Assembly (NCBI GenBank): GCA_944378105.1
Contig: CALWGC010000021.1
Span: 1 to 56,805, forward strand
Reading direction: 5' to 3'
DNA: 56,805 bases
From: an uncultured Clostridia bacterium
GTDB taxonomy: Bacteria; Bacillota; Clostridia; Lachnospirales; Anaerotignaceae
Part shown: one piece after another, positions 1 through 8,413 of the stretch
Numbering within the stretch: position 1 is the first letter of the stretch
Layout: every line of letters begins with the position of its first letter
Notes under the pieces: model-generated
Databases searched by the model: none
What the model saw: only the letters and a program-made list of their open reading frames with translations
What the model was told of the DNA's origin: nothing
Program-made: the position numbers and the translations under genes

Positions 1-127
1 ACTTTAAGTGGCTGCCTGTGATTGTAATGCGTTGCCAAATCTTCGATATTCCCTTTTAGGGAATACGCACGCAATACCCCTTCTAGGGGTTGTTCAAACC
101 ACTAGTTTACTAGTGGTTTTGATTTTT
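1..127 (+). other. Hairpin-rich left edge, possible IS200/IS605 right end
   Basis: Two compact hairpins stand in series: ACCCC/GGGGT at 76-90, and an 11-bp stem at 96-106/109-119 followed by a T-rich run. The second can serve as a terminator for a gene beyond the left edge. The layout of short hairpins ending in a CCACTAGT-type palindrome and a T-rich tail resembles the right end of IS200/IS605 elements, where the TnpB guide RNA lies. No coding sequence of such an element is visible, so this assignment is a weak inference. The terminator reading is safer. Confidence 0.3.
96..127 (+). terminator. Intrinsic terminator of an upstream, off-window gene
   Basis: A stem AAACCACTAGT / ACTAGTGGTTT with a TT apex is followed by TTTTGATTTTTT. 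It would end a plus-strand transcript entering from outside the window. Confidence 0.6.
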
Positions 128-130
128 TCT

Positions 131-230
131 AAGGTTGTTTTCTTCTGAAGGATGCTATCGCAATTTTCAAGAAGAAAAGAAGAAAAACAAACACAAAAAC
201 AATGTTTTCTTCTTGGGAAATCGCTTTCGT
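131..230 (+). repeat. Dispersed intergenic repeat, copy A (partial)
   Basis: This copy shares the second half of a repeat family seen also at 1120-1277 (reverse), 45611-45775 and 51660-51810. Shared blocks are GGTTGTTTTCTTC, TGCTATCGCAATTTTC, and an inverted pair AAGAAGAAAA ... TTTTCTTCTTGGGAAA. The first half, with the GGCTGCAATCC hairpin, is missing here, so the copy is truncated. It lies just behind a terminator, as the other copies lie behind genes. Confidence 0.7.
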
Positions 231-367
231 TCGCTGCTCTTTTTTGCTCTTTTTTCCCCAAAAAAGAGGGGATGCTGTTCTTTTTTTTAGTCGAAAGACG
301 GGACTTCTTTTTTGATCGAAAGAAAAAAAGTTTGAAATTTGTTTACAAAATCCGCCGGGGACGAGCC

Positions 368-396
368 TTGACGAACGGGTGGAAATGGGGTAAGAT
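368..396 (+). promoter_or_regulatory. Sigma-A promoter of the candidate RNA
   Basis: TTGACG at 368-373, a 17-base spacer and TAAGAT at 391-396 give a near-consensus vegetative promoter. Transcription would start near 403, just before a perfect 9-bp hairpin at 406-426. No ribosome-binding site with a credible reading frame follows, which supports a non-coding product. Confidence 0.65.
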
Positions 397-402
397 AAAA
401 TG

Positions 403-971
403 GAAAATAACTGCGGTGCAGTTATTGAAGATGTTTTTTTACAGCACAAGAAACAAAGCCTGTCTGAAAGCAAGGGCCAAAAAAGAGAAGAAAAGGAAAC
501 AAAAAAACGCCAGAATTTTTGTTTCATTTTTTTCGGGCAATCGGGCAAAGGGCGCACTCCCAAATCCATGCGTTTTCTTTGTCCTCCAAACCAGCCGGTG
601 GAAGCCTTACTTGTTCGCCAGAAAGCAAGGACGGTCTTGGAACCGGAAGGCGTCTTTTTCTGTTTCCTTTGTCGCCAGAAACGAAGGAAAACAGAAAAAA
701 ACACATTGCTGTTTTTGCCGGAAACAAAAACACTTGGCATTTGCCAACGGACGGTGTGTTTCGATGGTGTATGGAAAAATGCATCATCCAAAGCAAGGCA
801 CAGCCCGTGTTTTGCTGCAACCGACAGCAAGGAGAGACAGAAGGCCGTTTGGCCAAAGCGAACAAAAGCAACACCACAAGAGAGGAACAGACGGCATGCA
901 ACAAGCCGGAAGGAGGCCAAAATGCAACACGGTCTCAAAAAGACACTGCCAGGCCATGGTAGTGTTTTTTT
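403..971 (+). ncRNA. Candidate large structured non-coding RNA (about 570 nt), class unknown
   Basis: A near-consensus promoter starts the unit and a Rho-independent terminator at 943-971 ends it. The interval is packed with local helices: 406-414/418-426; 496-505/516-525; 543-550/577-584; a three-way junction closed by 604-608/647-651 that holds hairpins 610-615/624-629 and 632-635/642-645; 655-672/681-699 (18 pairs, one bulge); 710-717/725-732; 763-772/779-788 (10 pairs, loop GGAAAA); 812-817/825-830; 843-846/851-854. Three hairpins present the identical loop CGCCAGAA (508-515, 616-623, 673-680). Reading frames overlap on both strands, but they encode Lys/Phe/Arg-rich, domain-free proteins and are not credible. 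The size is in the range of OLE or ROOL RNAs, but I cannot assign it to a class. Structure was judged by hand pairing only. Confidence 0.6.
943..971 (+). terminator. Intrinsic terminator of the candidate RNA
   Basis: ACACTGCC at 943-950 pairs with GGTAGTGT at 958-965 (one G-U) around a 7-base loop and runs into seven T at 965-971. An A-rich run upstream could pair with the T tract, so weak activity on the other strand is possible. Confidence 0.75.
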
Positions 972-1119
972 ATAGCAATGGTTTTTGTGGGGCATTTCGG
1001 CAATGGGAAGAACAGGAAAAAAGTCCAGAAAGTGCCGTCCGATGGACAAACAGAAAAGAGAGATAGGAGAAGCAAAACAGGAATGATTCATGGGATTTGT
1101 GGCAGTGAAAGGTTACCCA

Positions 1120-1277
1120 AAGCGGTTTCCCAAGAAGAAAATTTGTTTTTCTTCCTTTTTTTAGAATTTGCGATAGCATTCTTCAAAAGAAAACAATCTC
1201 AGTAAAAATAAAATGGCTGCAATCCTTTGGATGTAAGGATTGCAGCCATCTTTGTTTTCTTAGGAAGTTGCGCCCAA
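1120..1277 (-). repeat. Dispersed intergenic repeat, copy B (full, reverse orientation)
   Basis: Read on the minus strand this is a full-length copy: TTGGGCGCAACTTCC, AAGAAAACAAAGATGG, the hairpin GGCTGCAATCC ... GGATTGCAGCC with a T-rich tail, GATTGTTTTCTT, TGCTATCGCAAA, and TTTTCTTCTTGGGAAACCGC at the end. It lies downstream of methionine gamma-lyase in the same orientation. With copy A it brackets the candidate RNA as an inverted pair. Confidence 0.75.
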
Positions 1278-1299
1278 TGGGTGGACTTTTTTTAGATTC

Positions 1300-1328
1300 A
1301 AAAAAGGCTGTCGGTGGGGGCCGACAGT
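1300..1328 (-). terminator. Terminator of methionine gamma-lyase gene
   Basis: On the minus strand CTGTCGG pairs with CCGACAG across a C-rich loop and is followed by CCTTTTTT. It lies about 85 bases beyond the stop codon. Confidence 0.75.
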
Positions 1329-1411
1329 CTTTTAAGAAGGGGTTGCTGAATGGATCAATTAGGGGGTAACCCAATCAGCGGAGTTAGGAGAATATAGGAT
1401 AGCATCTTGGA

Positions 1412-2608
1412 TTAGATGCGATCAAAAGCCTGTTTCAAATCAGCAATGATGTCTTCGGCATTTTCCAGACCAACGGAGAGACGAACCAGACCTTCTGGGA
1501 TACCAGCAGCAGCCAGTTCTTCTGGAGAATAGGTGGAGTGGGTCATGGAAGCTGGATGTTCGATCAAGGTTTCTGCATCGCCAAGGCTTACAGCCACGGT
1601 GCACAGTTCCAGGCTATTTACCAGTTTCATACCGGCTTCTTTGCCGCCTTTTACTTCGAAGGAGATCATTGCGCCAAAATCTTTCATCTGACGAGCAGCA
1701 ACTTCGTGGTTTGGATGGCTTTCCAGACCTGGATAGTATACTTTTTCCACTTTGTCGCAAGCAGTCAAGAAATCAGCAACTTGATGTGCATTTGCGCAGT
1801 GTTTCTGCATCCGGATTTCCAATGTTTTCAAACCTCTGAGGATCAAGAAAGCTTCCTGTGGGCCCAAAACGGAACCGGTCATGTCTTTGATACCAAACAT
1901 TTTTACTTGGTTGATGAATTCTGCATCGCTGACAACGAATCCGGCGATAACGTCGCCATGGCCATTGAGGTATTTGGTTGCGGAATGAACCACAACGTCA
2001 GCGCCCAGTTTCAAAGGCTGTTGCAGATAAGGGGTTGCAAAGGTGTTATCGCAAACCACTTTGATGTCTTTGTTGTAGTTATGGGCCAATTCAGCGATGG
2101 CTTTGATGTCTGCAATTTTCAAGTTGGGGTTTGCTGGGGTTTCCAGATAAACGGCAACGGTGTTTTCTTTCAATGCAGCTTTGATTTCGTCCAGGTTAGA
2201 AGTATTGACGAAAGAAACTTCTACGCCATAACGGGTCAAACCATGAGCCAACAGAGCGAAAGTACAGCCATACAGTGTACCATCGGCGATGATGTGTTTG
2301 CCGGCCCCTGCGATGGTCCACAAAGTAGAGGAGATGGCGCCCATACCGCTGGCCGTTGCGGCAGCAGCTTCGCCGCCTTCCAAAGCAGCTACTTTGTCTT
2401 CCAGTACGTTACTGGTTGGGTTGCCCAGACGAGAGTAGATATAACCAGCTTCCTGGCCACTGAAGCGACGGCCGCCTTGTTCGCAGCTGTCGAAATAGAA
2501 AGTGGAGGTCTGGTAGATTGGCATTGTCAATGCACCATAAACGCTATCTTTTCTGTTTCCAGCGTGAATTGCTTTTGTTCCAAATCCTGCATGATTCATA
2601 TTTTCCAT
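1412..2608 (-). CDS. megL: L-methionine gamma-lyase (PLP enzyme)
   Basis: The enzyme would split methionine into methanethiol, ammonia and 2-oxobutyrate, and belongs to the Cys/Met metabolism PLP-dependent family. Length is 398 residues, as usual. The sequence shows MPIYQTSTF near the N-terminus and LYGCTF around residue 115, where the Cys matches the active-site Cys typical of methionine gamma-lyases rather than cystathionine lyases. SATKYLNGHGD carries the PLP lysine. The start has AAGGAG nine bases upstream. It is divergent from an NhaC-type carrier. Cystathionine gamma-synthase or lyase is less likely because of the Cys. The product 2-oxobutyrate can be a substrate for the PFOR in this window. 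Confidence 0.9.
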   Translation of the reverse strand: MENMNHAGFGTKAIHAGNRKDSVYGALTMPIYQTSTFYFDSCEQGGRRFSGQEAGYIYSRLGNPTSNVLEDKVAALEGGEAAAATASGMGAISSTLWTIAGAGKHIIADGTLYGCTFALLAHGLTRYGVEVSFVNTSNLDEIKAALKENTVAVYLETPANPNLKIADIKAIAELAHNYNKDIKVVCDNTFATPYLQQPLKLGADVVVHSATKYLNGHGDVIAGFVVSDAEFINQVKMFGIKDMTGSVLGPQEAFLILRGLKTLEIRMQKHCANAHQVADFLTACDKVEKVYYPGLESHPNHEVAARQMKDFGAMISFEVKGGKEAGMKLVNSLELCTVAVSLGDAETLIEHPASMTHSTYSPEELAAAGIPEGLVRLSVGLENAEDIIADLKQAFDRI

Positions 2609-2834
2609 AGAAGAACACTCCTTTTCCTATTTACATTCCTGCGTTTGACATCTCTTTTTTTCTTTGACAGGCAGTTCGTTTTGTCTGCCTTGTTTTCCTT
2701 TCACCTTTACTTTACCACACTGGCTGGAAAAGTGTTAGTAGTTAATTTGTATATCTGGTTATCTGTTTTCCCGATAACACAGCAGCAAGTTTTTCTGTTA
2801 TATAGGTAGAAAATTGGAAAAACAGAAAAAAATA

Positions 2835-2847
2835 GATAATCATTATC
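2835..2847. promoter_or_regulatory. Fur-like palindrome
   Basis: GATAATCATTATC is a perfect 6-1-6 palindrome and fits the core of the Bacillus Fur-family 7-1-7 consensus TGATAATnATTATCA, with both outermost bases different. It sits in the 437-base divergent spacer between methionine gamma-lyase and the NhaC-type carrier, about 60 bases upstream of the carrier's -10 element. Other GATA/TATC-rich half sites occur nearby (2760-2780, 2855-2875). Confidence 0.4.
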
Positions 2848-2902
2848 GGAAAAATCGATAGCCAGTTATCCGATTTACCAACTAACAAATATGGTAGAAA
2901 TG

Positions 2903-2911
2903 TGGTATGAT
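2903..2911 (+). promoter_or_regulatory. Extended -10 promoter for the NhaC-type carrier
   Basis: TGG directly before TATGAT (2906-2911) forms an extended -10 element; the -35 region is poor. The leader that follows holds a hairpin AAAAACACAG / CTGTGTTTTT at about 2956-2983, which could attenuate transcription, although its T run is short. Confidence 0.5.
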
Positions 2912-3045
2912 ATAGTTAAGTTAATAAATAACAAAAAACAGCGGAAAGGAGGAGAAAAACACAGCGTTATCACTGTGTTTTTGATGTACCGGTACCACAG
3001 GCATTATTCATTTTAGTGGGATTCATGAAAAAGGGAGGTTGTATT

Positions 3046-4422
3046 ATGGATCAAAAGAATAACCCGAAAGCCAACGGCGCGGCGCTCATACCATTTGCGG
3101 TATTCATTTTACTTTACTTAGGCGTCGGTATTGTATTGCAGATGCAAGGGGTGGATATGGCATTTTATCAACTGCCATCCCCAGTTGCTATTTTGGTGGG
3201 TATCATTGTTGCCTTTCTTATGTTCAAAGGCACCATTGAAGAAAAATTTTCTGACTTTGCAAAAGGCTGCGGCGATGAAAACATTTTGACCATGTGTTTC
3301 ATCTACCTGTTTGCAGGGGCTTTTGCCACTGTGGCCAGCGCCATGGGCGGCGTAGAAAGTACGGTTTATCTGTGCTTGTCTGTGATCCCGATTGAATTTA
3401 TTACGGCTGGTATGTTTGTAATTGCTTCTTTTTTGGCTGTTTCTACTGGTTCTTCTATGGGTACCATCGGTACCATTGGACCAATCGCCATTGCAACGGC
3501 TGACACGGCTGGGCTGAGTATGCCTTTGATGGTAGCCGCTGTTGTTGGCGGGGCTATGTTTGGTGACAACTTGTCGATGATCTCCGATACCACCATTGCA
3601 GCAACCAGAACGCAAGGCGTAGAAATGAGAGACAAATTCAAAGTTAACTTCTTTATTGCATTGCCTCCTGCTGTGATTACCTTCGTATTATTGCTGATTT
3701 TGGGTCGTCCAGAAACAGCAACGGCAGTAGAAATCATGGACTTTAACATCATCAAGGTTTTGCCTTATGTTGTTGTTTTGGTTTTGGCTCTGTTGGGTAT
3801 GAACGTATTCTTAACCCTTGGTTCCGGCGTTGTTTTGGCTGGTATCATCGGTATTATCTCTGGCGATTTGACCCTGCTTTCTTTCAGCAGCAACATCTAT
3901 GCTGGTTTCTCCGGCATGCTGGAAATCTTCTTGCTGTCCCTGTTTACCGGCGGTTTGGCACATATGGTAACCAAAAACGGCGGTTTGCAATGGGTACTGG
4001 AAAAAATCCAGGGCATGGTACACAGCAAACGCAGTGCAGAAGTTGGTATCTCTGCCATCTCTGCCATTGCTGACTTGGCGGTAGCCAACAACACCATCGC
4101 CATCATCATCTCTGGCCAGATTGCAAAAGGGATCTGCGAAGAATATGAAGTAGACCCTCGTCGTAGTGCATCTTTGTTGGATATTTGGTCTTGTATCTTC
4201 CAGGGTTTTATCCCTTACGGCGCACAGATTCTGTTGGCCTGCAGCTTGACGGCCGGTGTAAGCAGCGGCGCCATCAGCCCACTGGATCTGTTCCCACTGT
4301 TGTGGTATCAGCAGTTGCTGGCAGTCTTTGCCATCATCTCCATCTTTGTTCCATTTGCCGATGGTGTCATCCGCAAACGTCCTTGGAACTTCAAAACTTG
4401 GAAGGCAGAAGATGCAAAATAA
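3046..4422 (+). CDS. NhaC-family Na+/H+ antiporter-type carrier
   Basis: An integral membrane carrier of 458 residues, nearly all hydrophobic, with about eleven membrane segments. The stretch FGDNLSMISDTTIAATRT is the family signature. The start chosen is the ATG at 3046, which has GGGAGG seven bases before it; the GTG at 3016 in the same frame lacks a site. Some members of this family sit beside methionine genes and have been proposed to carry methionine. The divergent methionine gamma-lyase makes amino-acid or methionine uptake coupled to sodium as likely as plain Na+/H+ exchange. A strong terminator follows. Confidence 0.8.
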   Translation: MDQKNNPKANGAALIPFAVFILLYLGVGIVLQMQGVDMAFYQLPSPVAILVGIIVAFLMFKGTIEEKFSDFAKGCGDENILTMCFIYLFAGAFATVASAMGGVESTVYLCLSVIPIEFITAGMFVIASFLAVSTGSSMGTIGTIGPIAIATADTAGLSMPLMVAAVVGGAMFGDNLSMISDTTIAATRTQGVEMRDKFKVNFFIALPPAVITFVLLLILGRPETATAVEIMDFNIIKVLPYVVVLVLALLGMNVFLTLGSGVVLAGIIGIISGDLTLLSFSSNIYAGFSGMLEIFLLSLFTGGLAHMVTKNGGLQWVLEKIQGMVHSKRSAEVGISAISAIADLAVANNTIAIIISGQIAKGICEEYEVDPRRSASLLDIWSCIFQGFIPYGAQILLACSLTAGVSSGAISPLDLFPLLWYQQLLAVFAIISIFVPFADGVIRKRPWNFKTWKAEDAK

Positions 4423-4436
4423 ATCGTTGCAACATT

Positions 4437-4466
4437 TCCCCCATCCTTTGATGGGGGATTTTTTTT
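4437..4466 (+). terminator. Terminator after NhaC-type carrier
   Basis: TCCCCCATC and GATGGGGGA form a tight stem with loop CTTT, followed by eight T. Confidence 0.9.
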
Positions 4467-4571
4467 GCCAAAGGGGCTTACTGAACTTGCAATTTGATTC
4501 AAAATATGGTAAAACAGATAAAAATGCTTCTTCGATTATGGGTGGCAATTCATTTGGAAAGGAACGTGACT

Positions 4572-6677
4572 ATGGAAAAAATTTCTTTATCCGAAATTTA
4601 CGGCATGAACGTGTTTAACGATGCTGTGATGCAGGAACGCTTACCAAAAAAGATTTATGTGGAACTGAAAAATACCATCAAAAATGGCACCACACTTTCA
4701 GCCGCAGTGGCCGAAGTTGTGGCCAACGCCATGAAAGATTGGGCCATCGATAAAGGGGCAACCCATTATTCCCACTGGTTCCAACCAATGACCGGCATTA
4801 CGGCAGAAAAACATGAAGCCTTTTTGACGCCAGATGGCATGGGCGGTGCCATTGCGGAATTTTCTGGAAAGGAATTGATCAAAGGCGAAGCAGATGCTTC
4901 TTCCTTCCCATCTGGGGGCCTGCGTTCCACCTTTGAAGCCAGAGGGTATACGGCTTGGGACTGCACCTCTCCGGCCTTTTTGAAAGAAGATGCTTCGGGG
5001 TTAACTTTGTGCATCCCTACAGTGCTTTGCTCTTACACCGGCGTGGCCCTGGATAAGAAAACGCCGCTTTTGCGTTCCAATGATGCGTTAAATGCACAGG
5101 CTTTGCGTATTTTGCGTCTCTTTGGCGACACCACAACCAAAAAAGTAATCACCTCCGTTGGTGCGGAACAAGAGTATTTCCTCATCGACAAGGATATGTA
5201 TAAAAAACGGAAAGATATTATCTTCACCGGTCGTACCCTCTTTGGCGCCATGCCACCAAAAGGCCAGGAACTGGACGACCATTACTATGGCGCACTGCGG
5301 GAGAGAGTTTCTTGCTTCATGCATGAACTGAACCGGGAGCTTTGGAAACTGGGCATCCCAGCCAAAACCCAGCACAACGAAGTGGCTCCTTGCCAGCATG
5401 AATTGGCGCCCATTTTCACCGACACCAATACAGCCACCGATAACAACCAGTTGATTATGGAGACCATGAAAAAAGTGGCGCCACACTTTAATCTGGTTTG
5501 CTTGCTCCATGAAAAACCATTTGCCGGCGTCAATGGCTCCGGTAAACACAATAACTGGTCCATGACCACCGATACCGGCAAAAACTTGTTGGACCCTGGC
5601 AAAAAACCACACGAAAACAAACTGTTTTTGCTGCTTTTGGTGGCTGTCATCAAAGCCATCGATATCCATGCCGACTTGCTGCGTGTTTCTGCCGCAAACC
5701 CAGGCAACGACCATCGTCTGGGCGCCCAAGAAGCGCCTCCGGCCATCATTTCCATCTTCCTTGGCGCACAGTTGGAAGATATTTTAAACCAAATCGAAGC
5801 AGGTCACCTTTCCAACAGCATCCAAGGCAGCGAAATGTCCATCGGGGCCAGCGTATTGCCTTTCTTGAAAAAAGACGTTACCGACAGAAACCGTACTTCG
5901 CCTTTTGCCTTTACCGGTAATAAGTTTGAATTCCGTATGGTTGGTTCTTCCGATTCCATCGCTTGTCCGAACTATATCATCAACACCATGGTGGCAGATA
6001 CGCTGTGCGAATTTGCAGACCGTCTGGAAAAAGCCGAAGACTTTGATGCAGAAGTAATGGCGTTGATCCAAGAGACCATCAAAGCCCATAAACGGGTGGT
6101 ATTTAACGGCAACGGCTATTCGGAAGAATGGGTGGAAGAAGCGGCTCGCCGCGGCTTACCAAACATCAAAAGCATGCTGGAAGCCATTCCTGCCATCCGC
6201 ACAGAAAAAGCCATTGCCATGTTTGAAAAACACGGCGTGTTGACTCGGGCCGAATGTGAAGCACGGGCAGAAATCTTGTATGAAGAATATGCAAAACAAA
6301 TCATCATCGAAGGCAAGACGATGGTGGATGTGGCCATGAAACAGATTTCTCCGGCCGCACTGGGCTATAGCCAGAAAGTGGCACAGACGGTGCTTTCTCT
6401 CAAAGCAGCCGGCGTGAAATATGATTCTGCCGCAGCGCTTTTGCAAAGCCTTACCGAAACCCAAAACGAACTGGACGTTGCTGTGGCAAAGATGAGCCAG
6501 GCGTTGCAGGTGGTGAAGGGGATGGAAGACCTGGAAGAAGCAGCAACCTATTGCCGCAATACCATCTTCCCTCTGATGAGCGAAATTCGTACCCCTGCCG
6601 ACCGGTTGGAATTTTTGGTGGAGAAAAAAGACTGGCCATTCCCAACCTATGGCGATTTACTGTATTACATCGATTAA
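4572..6677 (+). CDS. glnN: Glutamine synthetase type III
   Basis: It makes glutamine from glutamate, ammonia and ATP in the cytoplasm. At 701 residues it has the length of the GSIII class, not GSI (about 450). Family motifs are visible: [12 protein letters not shown] at about 269-280, [11 protein letters not shown] at about 319-329, [16 protein letters not shown] further on, and [16 protein letters not shown] at about 440-455. The start is the ATG at 4572 ([11 protein letters not shown]) behind AAAGGAA; upstream in-frame starts give a non-conserved extension. It stands alone between terminators, so it is probably monocistronic. Confidence 0.93.
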   Translation: MEKISLSEIYGMNVFNDAVMQERLPKKIYVELKNTIKNGTTLSAAVAEVVANAMKDWAIDKGATHYSHWFQPMTGITAEKHEAFLTPDGMGGAIAEFSGKELIKGEADASSFPSGGLRSTFEARGYTAWDCTSPAFLKEDASGLTLCIPTVLCSYTGVALDKKTPLLRSNDALNAQALRILRLFGDTTTKKVITSVGAEQEYFLIDKDMYKKRKDIIFTGRTLFGAMPPKGQELDDHYYGALRERVSCFMHELNRELWKLGIPAKTQHNEVAPCQHELAPIFTDTNTATDNNQLIMETMKKVAPHFNLVCLLHEKPFAGVNGSGKHNNWSMTTDTGKNLLDPGKKPHENKLFLLLLVAVIKAIDIHADLLRVSAANPGNDHRLGAQEAPPAIISIFLGAQLEDILNQIEAGHLSNSIQGSEMSIGASVLPFLKKDVTDRNRTSPFAFTGNKFEFRMVGSSDSIACPNYIINTMVADTLCEFADRLEKAEDFDAEVMALIQETIKAHKRVVFNGNGYSEEWVEEAARRGLPNIKSMLEAIPAIRTEKAIAMFEKHGVLTRAECEARAEILYEEYAKQIIIEGKTMVDVAMKQISPAALGYSQKVAQTVLSLKAAGVKYDSAAALLQSLTETQNELDVAVAKMSQALQVVKGMEDLEEAATYCRNTIFPLMSEIRTPADRLEFLVEKKDWPFPTYGDLLYYID

Positions 6678-6691
6678 AAAAGACAAAGAAA

Positions 6692-6727
6692 AACCCGAAA
6701 TTCCGCAATGGAATTTCGGGTTTTTTT
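6692..6727. terminator. Bidirectional terminator between glnN and the symporter gene
   Basis: An 11-bp stem CCCGAAATTCC / GGAATTTCGGG is followed by seven T. It is preceded by an A-rich run that gives T's on the other strand. It serves two convergent genes. Confidence 0.9.
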
Positions 6728-6739
6728 GTGCAACAAAGG

Positions 6740-8245
6740 TTATTTGCCGGAGGCCGCAACGGTTTTGCGCAGCTCTTCGCGGATGGCTTCTTCTTTTGCA
6801 GCAATGGCCGGATCGTCTTCATAGAAAACATAGAAGGAAGGATCTACGGTGCCTTTGCCCATATAACGAGCCAGATAGTCTTTGAAGATCACAAAGAATT
6901 TGTTACGCAGCAACGCCAAGGCAATCAAGTTGAAGAACACCGGTCCTGCCGTTACGAGGCTAACGATGGTCCAGAAGATGGTGGCATCCTGGCCGGTCAG
7001 AACGATATAGGAAACGATGATGATGTTCATCAATGGGAAATATACCTTGAAAAAGGCGATGAAGCGGTCACGCAAAATCGGTTTATGCCGCAGGATATAA
7101 CCGATAACGGTGACATAATACACATACCAGCCGGTGGTGGTTGTCATACCAAACAAGATGGCCATAATGCCGATATAGATGGCGCCAAAATTGCCAAACA
7201 AGGTTTGATAAGAAGCAATGGTCAACGTAGCGCCGGTGATACCGGTATCCCAAAGGCCGGTGCAAGCAACGGAAAGGGCTGTGATGGTGCAGACAATCAA
7301 AGTGTCTACAAAAACTTCAAAGGAGCCCCAAAGGCCTTGACGAACGGGATGGATGGTTTCGGCAGAACCGTGTACCAAAGGCGAAGAACCCATGCCGGCT
7401 TCGTTGGAGTTCATGGAACGAGAAACGCCGGAGTTCATGGCCTGGGTAACGGTGGCGCCCAAAAAGCCGCCGGTGGCCGCGGTGCCGGTGAAGGCATCAT
7501 GGAAAATGGAAACAATGGCCGAAGGCAGAGTGCCGATGTTGGCGGTGATTAACACAACGCCGCCCAATAAGTACAACACGCACATGAAAGGCACGCATTT
7601 GGCTGCAAAGTTAACGGCGCGGCTGGAGCCTTTGCAAATCAGATAAAAGGCCACGGCACTATAAATCACAGCTACAACAATCATGTTCCAGCCAAAGGAT
7701 GCATGGAGCACTTCGGCAATGGTGAAGGCCTGGGAACCTTGAATGGACTGGAAAACGAAGAAGAAAGAAAATAATACCGCCAAAGGCATACCAATTTTCA
7801 AGCCCATTTCACGGGTAATCCCTTTTTCCATGAAATACATGGAGCCGCCAAAGTAGTTCCCTTTTTCATCTTTACTACGATAATAACAACCAAGCGTTAC
7901 TTCCACCAGTTTGACCATCATACCGAAGAAGGCCCAAAGCCACATCCAGAAAATGGAGCCTAGGCCGCCGGTGGCGATGGCCGTTGCCACACCGGCAATG
8001 TTGGCACAGCCAACGCAGCCGCCGATGGCAACGCAAACGGCTTCGAAAGGAGAAACCTTACCGGTTTGTTTCCGGTTTGCTTCTTGACTGGTTAAGCTAC
8101 CCAGCGTATGTTTCATGACATGCCCAAAGTGGGTGAAGGTGAAAAATCCGCCGCGGGCAGTAAAATAGAGGCCGACTATCATGACGAACAAAATAAAGGG
8201 CATACCCCAAATAAAATTATTTAAGTTATTTAATAAATTGCCCAT
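6740..8245 (-). CDS. Sodium:alanine symporter family (AGCS) protein
   Basis: A 501-residue multi-span membrane carrier that takes up alanine, glycine or a related amino acid with sodium. It shows ANIAGVATAIATGG followed by FWMWLWAFFGM, the AGCS signature near residue 90-120, and long hydrophobic segments throughout. AGGAGG lies upstream of the ATG. A consensus promoter with a palindrome at its start point lies directly before the gene, so it is probably controlled on its own rather than by read-through from the Etf operon. The substrate cannot be told from sequence. Confidence 0.87.
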   Translation of the reverse strand: MGNLLNNLNNFIWGMPFILFVMIVGLYFTARGGFFTFTHFGHVMKHTLGSLTSQEANRKQTGKVSPFEAVCVAIGGCVGCANIAGVATAIATGGLGSIFWMWLWAFFGMMVKLVEVTLGCYYRSKDEKGNYFGGSMYFMEKGITREMGLKIGMPLAVLFSFFFVFQSIQGSQAFTIAEVLHASFGWNMIVVAVIYSAVAFYLICKGSSRAVNFAAKCVPFMCVLYLLGGVVLITANIGTLPSAIVSIFHDAFTGTAATGGFLGATVTQAMNSGVSRSMNSNEAGMGSSPLVHGSAETIHPVRQGLWGSFEVFVDTLIVCTITALSVACTGLWDTGITGATLTIASYQTLFGNFGAIYIGIMAILFGMTTTTGWYVYYVTVIGYILRHKPILRDRFIAFFKVYFPLMNIIIVSYIVLTGQDATIFWTIVSLVTAGPVFFNLIALALLRNKFFVIFKDYLARYMGKGTVDPSFYVFYEDDPAIAAKEEAIREELRKTVAASGK

Positions 8246-8282
8246 AACAACATACCTCCTTTTTTAAAAAAAATTTTTTTAT

Positions 8283-8296
8283 AAAACGCGCGTTTT
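8283..8296. promoter_or_regulatory. Perfect palindrome at the symporter transcription start
   Basis: AAAACGCGCGTTTT is fully palindromic and GC-cored in an otherwise very AT-rich stretch. It begins a few bases downstream of the predicted start site, a classical repressor position. The cognate regulator is not identified. Confidence 0.45.
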
Positions 8297-8305
8297 TATA
8301 TAAAT

Positions 8306-8334
8306 ATTATAATAAAGAAGGAGATATGCGTCAA
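8306..8334 (-). promoter_or_regulatory. Sigma-A promoter of the symporter gene
   Basis: On the minus strand TTGACG (8334-8329), 17 bases, TATAAT (8311-8306): a near-perfect match with optimal spacing. Confidence 0.8.
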
Positions 8335-8413
8335 TTGATATAAAAAAATAGATAATATAATGTTATAAATAGGCAATAAAATAGACAAAATAAATAAAGT
8401 AATATGCTTCTAT

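Noticed and set aside
129..1205. Long overlapping open frames on both strands (up to 320 codons)
   Set aside because: They overlap each other in several frames, lack ribosome-binding sites, have odd Lys/Arg/Phe-rich composition and no domain. The interval is better explained by the repeat copies and a structured RNA.
2984..3016. Possible leader peptide (ten codons rich in Tyr, His and Arg) before the NhaC-type gene
   Set aside because: The AGGAGG lies about 30 bases away and would work only if the intervening hairpin brings it close; too little to support a gene.
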